Source: a virus
Reading direction: 5' to 3' (one strand)
IMG/VR virus record: IMGVR_UViG_3300029448_000030
Span: 1-61,195 of that record
DNA length: 61,195 bases
Shown: in pieces, positions 46,370 to 51,952 of the stretch
Position numbering within the stretch: position 1 is the stretch's first letter
How the letters are laid out: the number at the start of each line of letters is the position of its first letter
Translations under genes and position numbers: made by a program
The notes under the pieces: generated by a model
The model's input: the letters and a program-made list of their open reading frames with translations, nothing else
Told to the model about the DNA's origin: nothing
The model's database searches: none

Positions 46370-46674
46370 TTTTTCATGTTTTTTATAATTGGACCAAAAT
46401 CTTTAGAATAGTTTAAGAGATAGTCAATAGTTTCTTTACTTGGCCCCATTTTTTTCTTAGATAGTAATTGCTTAGTTGTGTTAAAAAACGTCCCACCCAA
46501 TTTACTAATTAATTTAACTCCTCTGCCAATAGGTAAAAGCGAAGCTGCAAACCCAGCTGCTTTAGCTTGAGATTTTCTAAAAGTCTTTTTTTCTGATGAA
46601 GTTAAATTCTGTATGTTTTTATCGTATAACGTAGTATTGAATTTAGCATCTTGTTTAAGAGGAGATTTTTTCAT
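46366..46674 (-). CDS. Small basic protein with SPLKQ motif (102 aa)
   Basis: The N-terminus has Ser-Pro-Leu-Lys-Gln at residues 4-8. A hydrophobic helix around 38-62 (Ala-Gly-Phe-Ala-Ala-Ser-Leu-Leu-Pro-Ile, with glycine-rich end) may enter a membrane; the C-terminal third is basic. It is the first gene of the leftward block, next to the divergent promoter region. No family recognised. Confidence 0.55.
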   Translation of the reverse strand: MKKSPLKQDAKFNTTLYDKNIQNLTSSEKKTFRKSQAKAAGFAASLLPIGRGVKLISKLGGTFFNTTKQLLSKKKMGPSKETIDYLLNYSKDFGPIIKNMKK

Positions 46675-46974
46675 AACTTATCTTGTTTTGTACCTATATA
46701 TATCCTTACAGATTAATCGAGAAATTTACATATTGTGACACAGCTAGTTACTAATTATACTATATATAGATATTATACCTAGTATAATATCATAAGGGAG
46801 GTTACTTATAGAGGGATATGGGGTTACTACCTATTTTTTGACTTAGCTTTTTTTTAGGAAAGTCGTTTTGTTTTTGCCGGGTTGCCCTTGTTTTAAGAGA
46901 TTTGCAATCACGCTTTTAGCTTGACCTTGTAATACCGTACAGGTTTTTAGCTTTTTTTGTAGTGCTATGCAAGT

Positions 46975-47008
46975 CACGGACTTACGAGTAATATGATATG
47001 ATGGAATC
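46975..47008 (+). promoter_or_regulatory. Early promoter-like element, weak copy 0
   Basis: CACGGACTTA at 46975-46984 has the perfect upstream box. At the expected place, 15 bases later, the sequence is GATGGAATC instead of GATAATATA. It lies 36 bases before a complete copy, so it may be a tandem weak promoter or an accessory site. Confidence 0.4.
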
Positions 47009-47010
47009 GT

Positions 47011-47044
47011 CACGGAGTTATGTCTATATTATATAGATACTATA
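47011..47044 (+). promoter_or_regulatory. Early promoter element 1 (CACGGAGTTA-N15-GATACTATA)
   Basis: Upstream box at 47011-47020 with one change and downstream box GATACTATA at 47036-47044, 15 bases apart. The 81-residue gene starts 24 bases later. Same layout as six other copies. Confidence 0.65.
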
Positions 47045-47068
47045 TATGAATTTAAAAAATAATATAAT

Positions 47069-47314
47069 ATGAAAAACACAAAAGTAAATGTATTACAAAC
47101 AAAAAGATTTGTGATACGTAAAAGTCTAATCGGCAAGAATACTGTAATCGTATTCACTAATCACAAGAATGAAGAATGTAAGTACAATCACGATGTAGTT
47201 TACAATCAATTGAAAGATAAGTTCGAGTCAATGAATTGCTTTCAGAAGTATTCAAGTTATACTAATAGTAAGAATCTACCGAAGTTTGTTAGAGAATTAA
47301 AGTCAATTGTATAA
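47069..47314 (+). CDS. Early protein, paralogue A of a tandem pair (81 aa)
   Basis: Basic protein with Lys-Arg-Phe-Val-Ile-Arg-Lys-Ser-Leu-Ile-Gly-Lys-Asn-Thr-Val-Ile near the start, a Tyr-Asn-His-Asp-Val-Val-Tyr-Asn-Gln-Leu helix and Pro-Lys-Phe-Val-Arg-Glu-Leu at the end. It is about 70 percent identical by eye to the next gene. It has its own promoter-like element and its own terminator, so it is transcribed alone. The function is unknown; as the first gene entering the host in this arm it may act on the host. Confidence 0.75.
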   Translation: MKNTKVNVLQTKRFVIRKSLIGKNTVIVFTNHKNEECKYNHDVVYNQLKDKFESMNCFQKYSSYTNSKNLPKFVRELKSIV

Positions 47315-47322
47315 TGATAATC

Positions 47323-47352
47323 AAAGAGTCAGTTTCGACTGGCTCTTTTTTT
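47323..47352 (+). terminator. Rho-independent terminator with UUCG loop
   Basis: AAAGAGTCAGT - TTCG - ACTGGCTCTTT (eleven pairs, one G-U) followed by a run of seven T. It starts 8 bases after the stop codon of the 81-residue gene. Confidence 0.9.
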
Positions 47353-47372
47353 ATACCCTTTTAACCGCGAGT

Positions 47373-47382
47373 CACGGACTTA
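47373..47382 (+). promoter_or_regulatory. Orphan CACGGACTTA box
   Basis: A perfect upstream box between the first terminator and promoter 2, but only T/A-rich sequence without GATA lies at the expected downstream place. It is probably a decayed copy or accessory binding site, 47 bases before the functional-looking copy. Confidence 0.35.
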
Positions 47383-47419
47383 CATCTTTTATTTTTTTTT
47401 AACCATTTTTATTGACCTT

Positions 47420-47453
47420 CACGGACTTACGTTATTTTAATGTGGATACTATA
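47420..47453 (+). promoter_or_regulatory. Early promoter element 2 (CACGGACTTA-N15-GATACTATA)
   Basis: Boxes at 47420-47429 and 47445-47453. The downstream gene begins at 47476, 22 bases later, which also argues against a start at 47440 for that gene because this would lie upstream of the promoter box. Confidence 0.7.
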
Positions 47454-47475
47454 TTCGAATTTTAAAAATATAAAA

Positions 47476-47718
47476 ATGAAAAACACACAAGTAAAATTAG
47501 TAACAAAGAGATTTGTCATTAGAAAGTCTCTAATTGGTAAAAACACAGTAATAACTTTTACTAATAAAAACAATGAGAAATGCACTTATAATCATGACAT
47601 AGTGTATAATCAACTAAAAGAGAAGTTTGACAATATGCCTTGCTTCAATAAATATGGTAATTATACTAACACTAATAACTTACCAAAGTTTGTTAGAGAT
47701 TTGAAGAAATTAGTATAA
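47476..47718 (+). CDS. Early protein, paralogue B of a tandem pair (80 aa)
   Basis: Start chosen at ATG 47476 because the preceding possible ATG lies inside the promoter element and the resulting N-terminus (Met-Lys-Asn-Thr) matches paralogue A. The protein conserves Lys-Arg-Phe-Val-Ile-Arg-Lys-Ser-Leu-Ile-Gly-Lys-Asn-Thr-Val-Ile and the C-terminal Leu-Pro-Lys-Phe-Val-Arg-Asp-Leu. As with A, a terminator follows immediately. The pair arose by tandem duplication of the whole promoter-gene-terminator unit. Function unknown. Confidence 0.75.
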   Translation: MKNTQVKLVTKRFVIRKSLIGKNTVITFTNKNNEKCTYNHDIVYNQLKEKFDNMPCFNKYGNYTNTNNLPKFVRDLKKLV

Positions 47719-47726
47719 TCAACTAG

Positions 47727-47775
47727 TGACATTAGGCTATTACTATTATATTATTAATAGCCTTTTGTCATTTTT
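47727..47775 (+). terminator. Rho-independent terminator after paralogue B
   Basis: Stem AGGCTATTA / TAATAGCCT (47734-47742 with 47755-47763), flanked by an outer TGACA/TGTCA helix and followed by five T. It starts 9 bases after the stop codon. Confidence 0.8.
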
Positions 47776-47796
47776 ATATCCTCAGGTCCTCACTAT

Positions 47797-47830
47797 CACG
47801 GACTTACATTATAATTCCTTCGATAATATA
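47797..47830 (+). promoter_or_regulatory. Early promoter element 3 (CACGGACTTA-N15-GATAATATA)
   Basis: Perfect boxes at 47797-47806 and 47822-47830. The next gene starts 81 bases later at 47912. The leader contains a small hairpin (GCAC/GTGC around 47841-47859). Confidence 0.75.
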
Positions 47831-47911
47831 TATACAGGTTGCACAACTAGAGTTAGTGCATCAGACCTTTTAACCAATTTTAATAACTAAACAAAATAAC
47901 ACCTTTTAACT

Positions 47912-48079
47912 ATGACTAAAAAAATCAATACTAAACACTTTATAACTCAAGAAGATAAAGAGTATATAAAGCACTTATTAATAAATCACATATACGAGCA
48001 ACAACTAGATGGCTCATATTATGAGAGTGAAATACAAAGAACTAGAGAAATGTTAACTAGATTAAAATTAGAATTATGA
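47912..48079 (+). CDS. Small hypothetical early protein (55 aa)
   Basis: Short reading frame with a basic start and amphipathic helices (Glu-Tyr-Ile-Lys-His-Leu-Leu-Ile-Asn-His and Glu-Ile-Gln-Arg-Thr-Arg-Glu-Met-Leu). It overlaps the next gene by four bases (ATGA), a typical sign of a real coupled gene. No family recognised. Confidence 0.65.
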   Translation: MTKKINTKHFITQEDKEYIKHLLINHIYEQQLDGSYYESEIQRTREMLTRLKLEL

Positions 48080-48315
48080 ACTATGATAAACTAAGTTATT
48101 TACTAGACCAACATACTGAGATACACTATGTGTCTGACTGTGATGTTTTCTTTAATGATAATAACTTAAATATACAAGACTATGAGAATTATAAATTCAT
48201 ACTATTTGAATATACTTCTGATATGGTTGAACTAATTAACTCACTTAAATCTAATAAAATACAATATACTAAAGAGACTGATGAGTGGGGACTAGATTAT
48301 ATATTAATTAAATAA
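48076..48315 (+). CDS. Small acidic hypothetical early protein (79 aa)
   Basis: Asp/Tyr/Asn-rich soluble protein with a Cys-Asp-Val-Phe-Phe-Asn-Asp motif and a helix ending in Glu-Leu-Ile-Asn-Ser-Leu-Lys. It starts inside the stop of the 55-residue gene and is the second gene after promoter 3. Function unknown. Confidence 0.65.
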   Translation: MNYDKLSYLLDQHTEIHYVSDCDVFFNDNNLNIQDYENYKFILFEYTSDMVELINSLKSNKIQYTKETDEWGLDYILIK

Positions 48316-48325
48316 CACTTAAAAA

Positions 48326-48478
48326 ATGATAAAAGAAATAACATTTAAAATAGATGAAGATAATGATTTATATGAAATCACTATCAATAATGTAAATTAT
48401 ACACTAGATAATGTATATGATTCTCCTTATGGTGAATTATTTGATGAACTAAATATATTAATAGATAAAACACAATAA
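48326..48478 (+). CDS. Small acidic hypothetical early protein (50 aa)
   Basis: Begins Met-Ile-Lys-Glu-Ile-Thr-Phe and has a beta-type first half and an acidic helical end (Glu-Leu-Phe-Asp-Glu-Leu-Asn). Gaps to the neighbouring genes are 10 and 1 bases, supporting a real gene in this crowded operon. No family recognised. Confidence 0.6.
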   Translation: MIKEITFKIDEDNDLYEITINNVNYTLDNVYDSPYGELFDELNILIDKTQ

Positions 48479-48479
48479 C

Positions 48480-48725
48480 ATGAAAACAACTTTTAGAATT
48501 AAAAATAAAACTACAATGTTTGTTACTACAACTAACGAGCACGACAAAACTACAAGAATAGAATATAAAGGTTATGTAGTTGGTGACTTACCAAACTCAT
48601 TTGGATTCAAAGAAAAATATCTTGGTCAAGACGAAGAAGGCAATGACCAATATAAATATGGTAAATACCAATGGTTTAAATTCAAAGGTTTAACTTGGTT
48701 AGTTGCGCCACCAAAAACGAATTAA
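48480..48725 (+). CDS. Small hypothetical early protein (81 aa)
   Basis: Basic, beta-rich protein with Gly-Tyr-Val-Val-Gly-Asp-Leu-Pro and a Trp-Phe-Lys-Phe-Lys-Gly-Leu-Thr-Trp end, suggestive of a small beta-barrel or SH3-like module. It ends 4 bases before promoter element 4. Last gene of the unit driven by element 3. Function unknown. Confidence 0.65.
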   Translation: MKTTFRIKNKTTMFVTTTNEHDKTTRIEYKGYVVGDLPNSFGFKEKYLGQDEEGNDQYKYGKYQWFKFKGLTWLVAPPKTN

Positions 48726-48729
48726 TCTA

Positions 48730-48763
48730 CACGGACTTATAAATAAAAACTATAGATAATATT
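48730..48763 (+). promoter_or_regulatory. Early promoter element 4 (CACGGACTTA-N15-GATAATATT)
   Basis: Boxes at 48730-48739 and 48755-48763. The next start codon is only 3 bases downstream (48767), so transcripts from here would be leaderless or nearly so. Confidence 0.7.
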
Positions 48764-48766
48764 AAT

Positions 48767-49012
48767 ATGGAAAATTTATATAATAAACTTAAGCCAAATG
48801 TGAAGTTTAAACTTAAGCAGAACAAGGTTAAGTATAAAAACTCAGTAAATTATATTATAGCGAAGTTACACGTCTACACTCGTTATAATGAAATGACAAT
48901 AGACGATATAAGAACTTTAGCCTGTTTTTCAGAAGTAGATATTCATGATTGGACAAGTTACGACTGGAAATGGGGTGAAAAATTAATTGAAGCAGATGAA
49001 AAAGAATCATAA
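48767..49012 (+). CDS. Basic hypothetical early protein (81 aa)
   Basis: Lys-rich N-terminal half followed by a mixed helix (Met-Thr-Ile-Asp-Asp-Ile-Arg-Thr-Leu) and a Trp-rich acidic end. Start is three bases after the promoter-like downstream box. It overlaps the next short gene by 17 bases. No family recognised. Confidence 0.65.
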   Translation: MENLYNKLKPNVKFKLKQNKVKYKNSVNYIIAKLHVYTRYNEMTIDDIRTLACFSEVDIHDWTSYDWKWGEKLIEADEKES

Positions 49013-49157
49013 AACAATAGTGAAAGTAACAGATTTAATACTCAAAGCGTGGGTATATAGTCTAATGGGATTAACTATTATTGGTATGCTTACATTAATC
49101 TTCGGATTAATTACTGGTGAAGCACAAATACCTAATAGTTTCGGTATATACGGGTAG
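48996..49157 (+). CDS. Small single-pass membrane protein (53 aa)
   Basis: Short frame starting inside the end of the previous gene. Basic N-terminus (Met-Lys-Lys-Asn-His-Lys) followed by a hydrophobic helix (about 20-42, with Ser-Leu-Met-Gly-Leu-Thr-Ile-Ile-Gly-Met-Leu) and a short tail. Topology would be N-inside. Possible role at the host membrane early in infection; unproven. Confidence 0.55.
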   Translation: MKKNHKTIVKVTDLILKAWVYSLMGLTIIGMLTLIFGLITGEAQIPNSFGIYG

Positions 49158-49295
49158 TAATAATAACAGTATCAACCAGGGAATCCCATGGTGATGAAGC
49201 AATATTACACCTTAGACGTGGATGCGAGTGTGGCATTGTTACTCGACCTAAAAACGTACGAGCACGTCTAAAATATAAGGCCTCTAGAGGCAACA
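49158..49295 (+). ncRNA. Structured non-coding segment upstream of tRNA-like module 1
   Basis: No gene fits here. Three inverted repeats stand out: ACCA-GGG/CCC-TGGT (49175-49192, one bulge), an eight-base perfect pair TAGACGTG/CACGTCTA (49213-49220 with 49263-49270) enclosing a CGAG/CTCG helix, and a 12-base palindrome GCCTCTAGAGGC (49280-49291). GC content is above that of the neighbouring genes, which is typical of structured RNA in AT-rich genomes. It may be part of one larger RNA with module 1. Confidence 0.45.
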
Positions 49296-49341
49296 GAGCA
49301 TACTACGGTACTAAAGTGCGGGTTCGAATCCCGCTATGCTC
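49296..49341 (+). ncRNA. tRNA-like module 1 (46 nt)
   Basis: Acceptor-type stem GAGCATA/TATGCTC (seven pairs, or eight with flanking A-T), a 15-base segment containing ACGGTACTAAAG, and a perfect T-arm (five GC-rich pairs, loop TTCGAAT) at 49318-49334. There is no anticodon arm. The 3' end is 21 bases before the start of the next gene. A possible ATG at 49336 lies inside the acceptor, so it is not used as the gene start. Confidence 0.55.
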
Positions 49342-49362
49342 TCTAACTTTAAATTAATAACT

Positions 49363-49725
49363 ATGAGCTGGAAAACAGAACAGTATCATCTAGAAAATGC
49401 ATATGCTTTGGCTATGCTTCACGAAGATGGTATCGTAGAAACTACTACGAAAAGACAATGGCGCAATGGTACGCGTCAATTTAAACTACCAACAGGTCAA
49501 ACACTAGCAACCTATAAATCAGGTTATGTACGTAGATGTGACAGTAGCGATAGAATATGGCAACTAAATCACAAGTATAAAAGAAAAGTTAGATGGACTA
49601 TGTTAGATGGTATGAATCTAGTTACAAGAGAATATGATATGTGGGATAGAGCTAAGATCTTTTCAGGTCTAGCTAGATTAAATTTCTTACATAAATACGC
49701 AAAGAAAAATTACTTAAATAAATAA
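49363..49725 (+). CDS. Basic hypothetical early protein (120 aa)
   Basis: Start chosen at 49363 because an earlier in-frame ATG (49336) lies inside the tRNA-like acceptor. The product is basic, Trp/Tyr/Arg-rich: Met-Ser-Trp-Lys-Thr-Glu-Gln, then a beta region with Arg-Gln-Phe-Lys-Leu-Pro-Thr-Gly-Gln, and a helical end with Ala-Arg-Leu-Asn-Phe-Leu-His-Lys. It could bind nucleic acids. It is preceded by the conserved leader CTAACTTTAAAT. Confidence 0.65.
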   Translation: MSWKTEQYHLENAYALAMLHEDGIVETTTKRQWRNGTRQFKLPTGQTLATYKSGYVRRCDSSDRIWQLNHKYKRKVRWTMLDGMNLVTREYDMWDRAKIFSGLARLNFLHKYAKKNYLNK

Positions 49726-49728
49726 ATT

Positions 49729-49956
49729 ATGAAACTAAATGGATTTGAAAACTATATAATTACTGAAGCAGTAAATTATTATAAAGACAAGGCTGAAAAA
49801 GAAGTAGCAAAATTAGAAAAAGCTAAGGGTAAAGATGGTAAAACCTGTTTAATAGCTCCTGGTTATTATACTATGGTATGTAAAGATTTACTATATAAAA
49901 TAGATAGATTAACTTTAGCATCTTATATTAAAGAAAGAAATAATGAAAACAAATAA
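49729..49956 (+). CDS. Small hypothetical early protein (75 aa)
   Basis: Helical, Lys/Glu-rich protein with Tyr-Lys-Asp-Lys-Ala-Glu-Lys-Glu-Val-Ala-Lys-Leu-Glu and a later Asp-Leu-Leu-Tyr-Lys-Ile-Asp-Arg-Leu helix. Three bases follow the previous stop codon and it overlaps the next gene by 14 bases. No family recognised. Confidence 0.65.
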   Translation: MKLNGFENYIITEAVNYYKDKAEKEVAKLEKAKGKDGKTCLIAPGYYTMVCKDLLYKIDRLTLASYIKERNNENK

Positions 49957-50146
49957 AGCATTAGATTTAATTAGTAAACTATTAATGTTTGCAGTAGTTT
50001 ATTTTGTAGGTGTATTTACTGCAATGTATTTCTGCTACAAACAACCACTTGATGAGCATTTACTAATACAAAATAGAGAAATTAATTTTCCTGAACAAGA
50101 ATGTTACACTCGTTCAGATATAGAATTGATAGTTTATGGTGAATAA
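49943..50146 (+). CDS. Small single-pass membrane protein (67 aa)
   Basis: A hydrophobic helix (about 13-32: Leu-Leu-Met-Phe-Ala-Val-Val-Tyr-Phe-Val-Gly-Val-Phe) follows a short basic N-terminus, with a 35-residue soluble, slightly acidic tail containing two Cys (one in the helix end, one later). It is the last gene before promoter element 5. A role in the host envelope is possible. Confidence 0.6.
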   Translation: MKTNKALDLISKLLMFAVVYFVGVFTAMYFCYKQPLDEHLLIQNREINFPEQECYTRSDIELIVYGE

Positions 50147-50152
50147 TATCTA

Positions 50153-50186
50153 CACGGACTTAATAAATTATACTACAGATAATATA
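50153..50186 (+). promoter_or_regulatory. Early promoter element 5 (CACGGACTTA-N15-GATAATATA)
   Basis: Perfect boxes at 50153-50162 and 50178-50186, 18 bases before the next start codon at 50205. The element begins 6 bases after the stop codon of the membrane protein. Confidence 0.75.
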
Positions 50187-50204
50187 AATGTAAAATAAAT
50201 AACT

Positions 50205-50417
50205 ATGGCAAAAATGAAAGAATTAGATCGAGTTGCACAAGTTTGTGCTGAAAATATGTTAGAACAATTATATGAGAATATACATTGGTCTATGCCTGCT
50301 GATGAAAATCTTGAAGGCGATGAATATATGGAAATGCATGACTATATTATGTCAAGAGCATTACATTATATGTCTAAAAAAGTAAGAAAAGAATTAAAAT
50401 TATCAAAAAAGAAATAA
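50205..50417 (+). CDS. Small hypothetical early protein (70 aa)
   Basis: Helical throughout, with an acidic middle (Pro-Ala-Asp-Glu-Asn-Leu-Glu-Gly-Asp-Glu-Tyr) and a basic Lys-rich end. First gene after promoter element 5 and 2 bases before the zinc-ribbon-like microprotein. No family recognised. Confidence 0.65.
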   Translation: MAKMKELDRVAQVCAENMLEQLYENIHWSMPADENLEGDEYMEMHDYIMSRALHYMSKKVRKELKLSKKK

Positions 50418-50419
50418 TT

Positions 50420-50542
50420 ATGGAATGGTACGATTATATGAATCCTCATGACCAACCAGAGTATGAGTGTGTGGTTTGTGAAAGACCAATACATGAAGAA
50501 GGGGTTTGTAGTAGTGATTGTTGGTACGCTAGCATGCGATAG
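50420..50542 (+). CDS. Zinc-ribbon-like microprotein (40 aa)
   Basis: Four cysteines at 17, 20, 30 and 34 (CxxC-x9-CxxxC) in a 40-residue chain, with acidic and aromatic residues around them. This spacing could bind one zinc ion. It follows the 70-residue gene by 2 bases and precedes a 290-base gene-free region. Small Cys4 proteins are known from phage early regions as inhibitors or adaptors, but no function is shown here. Confidence 0.55.
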   Translation: MEWYDYMNPHDQPEYECVVCERPIHEEGVCSSDCWYASMR

Positions 50543-50722
50543 TGTTTTTCATAGTTATAGTAAAGCATGTTAGTAGCTAGACGAGTAGGTTAATAGGATA
50601 TGTAAGACTCAGCGGGAGTATTCCTTAGAGCATTATCACGTAACTGAATTGCTAGTGCAACCGGAAGCGCACCGCTAACTACCTACTATGGTATTAAAGT
50701 TATGAGCGACTCGAGGTTGGAT
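50543..50722 (+). ncRNA. Structured non-coding segment upstream of tRNA-like module 2
   Basis: No coding frame is convincing. Pairing elements include AGTAGGT/ACCTACT (about 50585-50591 with 50682-50688), a GTGC/GCAC hairpin around 50656-50673, and GGA-GTAT-TCC near 50615-50624. A 13-base stretch TATGGTATTAAAG (50687-50699) recurs inside module 3 at 51836-51848. An alternative acceptor-like AGCTAGA at 50575-50581 could also pair (one wobble) with the 3' end of module 2, making one RNA of about 236 bases. Confidence 0.45.
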
Positions 50723-50810
50723 AACTAGGTCTGGAATTAGTAAGGACGGGTAAAACCTCAGAAAGACTAAGACTATCGACGGATAAAGAGGTTCAATCCC
50801 TCTTCTAGTT
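50723..50810 (+). ncRNA. tRNA-like module 2 (88 nt)
   Basis: Acceptor-type stem AACTAGG/TCTAGTT (seven pairs, last G-U), then TCTGGAATTAGTAAGGACGGG, which resembles a tRNA-Leu/Ser D-arm or the D-loop of tmRNA, and a good T-arm (AGAGG-TTCAATC-CCTCT) at 50787-50803. The length matches a class II tRNA, yet I found no five-pair anticodon stem with a seven-base loop. The 3' end is 22 bases before the next start codon. Confidence 0.5.
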
Positions 50811-50832
50811 ACTAAATTTTAAATAGATAAAT

Positions 50833-50964
50833 ATGGAATTTTTAGAAAAAAATAGATTTAGAGGTATTACTTTCTTAGGTAACGGTAAAGTCCACAACGG
50901 TTACATTGATAAAGAACAACCTTATGATGAATATTTAAAGTGGGCAGCAAAAAATATATACTAA
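50833..50964 (+). CDS. Small hypothetical early protein (43 aa)
   Basis: Short frame that starts 22 bases after tRNA-like module 2 with the leader ACTAAATTTTAAAT. The product has a beta-hairpin-like Arg-Gly-Ile-Thr-Phe-Leu-Gly-Asn-Gly-Lys-Val and an aromatic C-terminal helix. Its stop overlaps the next start (TAATG). No family recognised. Confidence 0.6.
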   Translation: MEFLEKNRFRGITFLGNGKVHNGYIDKEQPYDEYLKWAAKNIY

Positions 50965-51311
50965 TGGGTAAATTAAAAAACACAAGTGGTAATGGTACTT
51001 GGTTTCATGATGTAACTTTTGTAGCTACTCCTAATGAAATGAAAGCTATAGCAGAAAATAATAACTGTGAATACTGGGATAACTATGGTGCTATAAATGA
51101 TAAGTCACAATTTGATTTTAACTTTGAAACTGAAGAAGAAGTAGTGTTTACAGTTTATGACTGGAAAGAATATAGACACTATGAATTAGATGAGATGTTA
51201 TTCTGGCATATTGGTGGTTATACTAAAGCTGATACAGAAACAGGTTTAAAAGAATTAGAAGAAAATTTAAAAGATGTAAGAAGAGATCAAGCATATACTA
51301 CACGGACTTAA
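50964..51311 (+). CDS. Acidic hypothetical early protein (115 aa)
   Basis: The start at 50964 overlaps the previous stop codon by one base and is preferred over the upstream ATG at 50940 inside that gene. The protein is acidic and aromatic, with Gly-Thr-Trp-Phe-His-Asp-Val-Thr-Phe strands, a Glu-Glu-Glu-Val-Val-Phe-Thr-Val-Tyr-Asp-Trp stretch and a Leu/Glu helix near the end. Promoter element 6 lies inside its last codons. Confidence 0.6.
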   Translation: MGKLKNTSGNGTWFHDVTFVATPNEMKAIAENNNCEYWDNYGAINDKSQFDFNFETEEEVVFTVYDWKEYRHYELDEMLFWHIGGYTKADTETGLKELEENLKDVRRDQAYTTRT

Positions 51312-51334
51312 ACAAATAAACTATAGATAATATA
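51301..51334 (+). promoter_or_regulatory. Early promoter element 6 (CACGGACTTA-N15-GATAATATA)
   Basis: Perfect boxes at 51301-51310 and 51326-51334. The first box overlaps the last codons of the 115-residue gene; the next start codon is 13 bases downstream at 51348. Confidence 0.75.
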
Positions 51335-51347
51335 TTAAATAATAAAT

Positions 51348-51608
51348 ATGGATTCAAAGAAAAAATACGAGGAGATGGTAGAAGATGGAGAAATAATATC
51401 TAACACTGCTAGAGAATTATATCAGCTATCTAAATTACCTCCACCAATGCCAAGACCTAAAGGTGTTATGATGGTACCAGATGAGGCTATGGCTAGAGAA
51501 TTATGGGAACAATACTTTAAAGCTAATAGTCCAGGTATATATGGATGGGAAGATTTTGAAATAGCTTACTCATTCATAATATGGTGCTATGCAAAAAGAA
51601 TAAAATGA
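51348..51608 (+). CDS. Small hypothetical early protein (86 aa)
   Basis: Acidic helical N-terminus (Tyr-Glu-Glu-Met-Val-Glu-Asp-Gly-Glu), a proline-rich hinge (Leu-Pro-Pro-Pro-Met-Pro-Arg-Pro-Lys) and an aromatic-rich helical C-terminal half with Glu-Leu-Trp-Glu-Gln-Tyr-Phe. It overlaps the next gene by 4 bases. No family recognised. Confidence 0.65.
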   Translation: MDSKKKYEEMVEDGEIISNTARELYQLSKLPPPMPRPKGVMMVPDEAMARELWEQYFKANSPGIYGWEDFEIAYSFIIWCYAKRIK

Positions 51609-51823
51609 AAAATATAATAAGTAATATGAGAAAATTTAATAGATATAAAGAAAACTTGAGACGAGTAGGCAACGATATATGGTCTTACTCTACTCATGTA
51701 GCAACAGTAGAATATCCTGGTAAACTAATACAACATGGTTGGTGGAGTGTAACAACACAGAAACATATTAACTATGTAGCAAGGGAATTAGGTTTAACTA
51801 TTGAAAAAGATTATACAGATTAA
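51605..51823 (+). CDS. Small basic hypothetical early protein (72 aa)
   Basis: Start chosen at 51605 (ATGA overlap with previous stop). Basic N-terminal helix with Arg-Lys-Phe-Asn-Arg-Tyr-Lys-Glu-Asn-Leu-Arg-Arg, then a beta region with Thr-His-Val-Ala-Thr-Val-Glu-Tyr-Pro-Gly and a C-terminal helix. It ends 4 bases before tRNA-like module 3. No family recognised. Confidence 0.6.
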   Translation: MKNIISNMRKFNRYKENLRRVGNDIWSYSTHVATVEYPGKLIQHGWWSVTTQKHINYVARELGLTIEKDYTD

Positions 51824-51827
51824 TCTT

Positions 51828-51931
51828 AGACATGATATGGTATTAAAGAGATAACACTAATGTGTAGCTGGAACATAAGAAACACGCTAACGAATAAGAA
51901 CTCTTACGAAGGTTCAACTCCTTCCATGTCT
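51828..51931 (+). ncRNA. tRNA-like module 3 (104 nt)
   Basis: Perfect acceptor-type stem AGACATG/CATGTCT, then ATATGGTATTAAAG (D-loop-like, with GG at positions 12-13), AAGAG pairing with CTCTT just before the T-arm, and the T-arm GAAGG-TTCAACT-CCTTC at 51908-51924. The path acceptor - D-loop - connecting helix - T-arm - acceptor is the same as in the tRNA-like domain of tmRNA. There is no anticodon arm or tag frame. The next gene starts 21 bases after the 3' end. Confidence 0.55.
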
Positions 51932-51952
51932 ACTAACTTTAAATTTAAAACA

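Larger units (their letters stand above)
46675..47068. other. Divergent intergenic region (promoter/origin candidate)
   Basis: 394 bases without a convincing gene between the leftward late block and the rightward early block. It holds runs of five to eight T on the plus strand, several A/T-only TATA-like tracts (46755-46795), a G/C-richer island (46876-46890) and two CACGGA elements at 46975 and 47011. Divergent spacers like this often carry promoters for both arms and sometimes a replication origin. I could not identify iterons. Confidence 0.6.

Noticed and set aside
47440-47475. An upstream start for paralogue B at 47440
   Set aside because: It would lie before the promoter box at 47445 and destroys the match with paralogue A.
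49336-49362. An earlier start for the 120-residue gene at 49336
   Set aside because: The ATG lies in the 3' acceptor strand of tRNA-like module 1; the ATG at 49363 follows the conserved leader seen in all three modules.
51860-51952. An earlier start for the acidic protein at 51860
   Set aside because: The region is tRNA-like module 3 and encodes an N-terminus unlike the rest of the protein; the ATG at 51953 fits the leader pattern.
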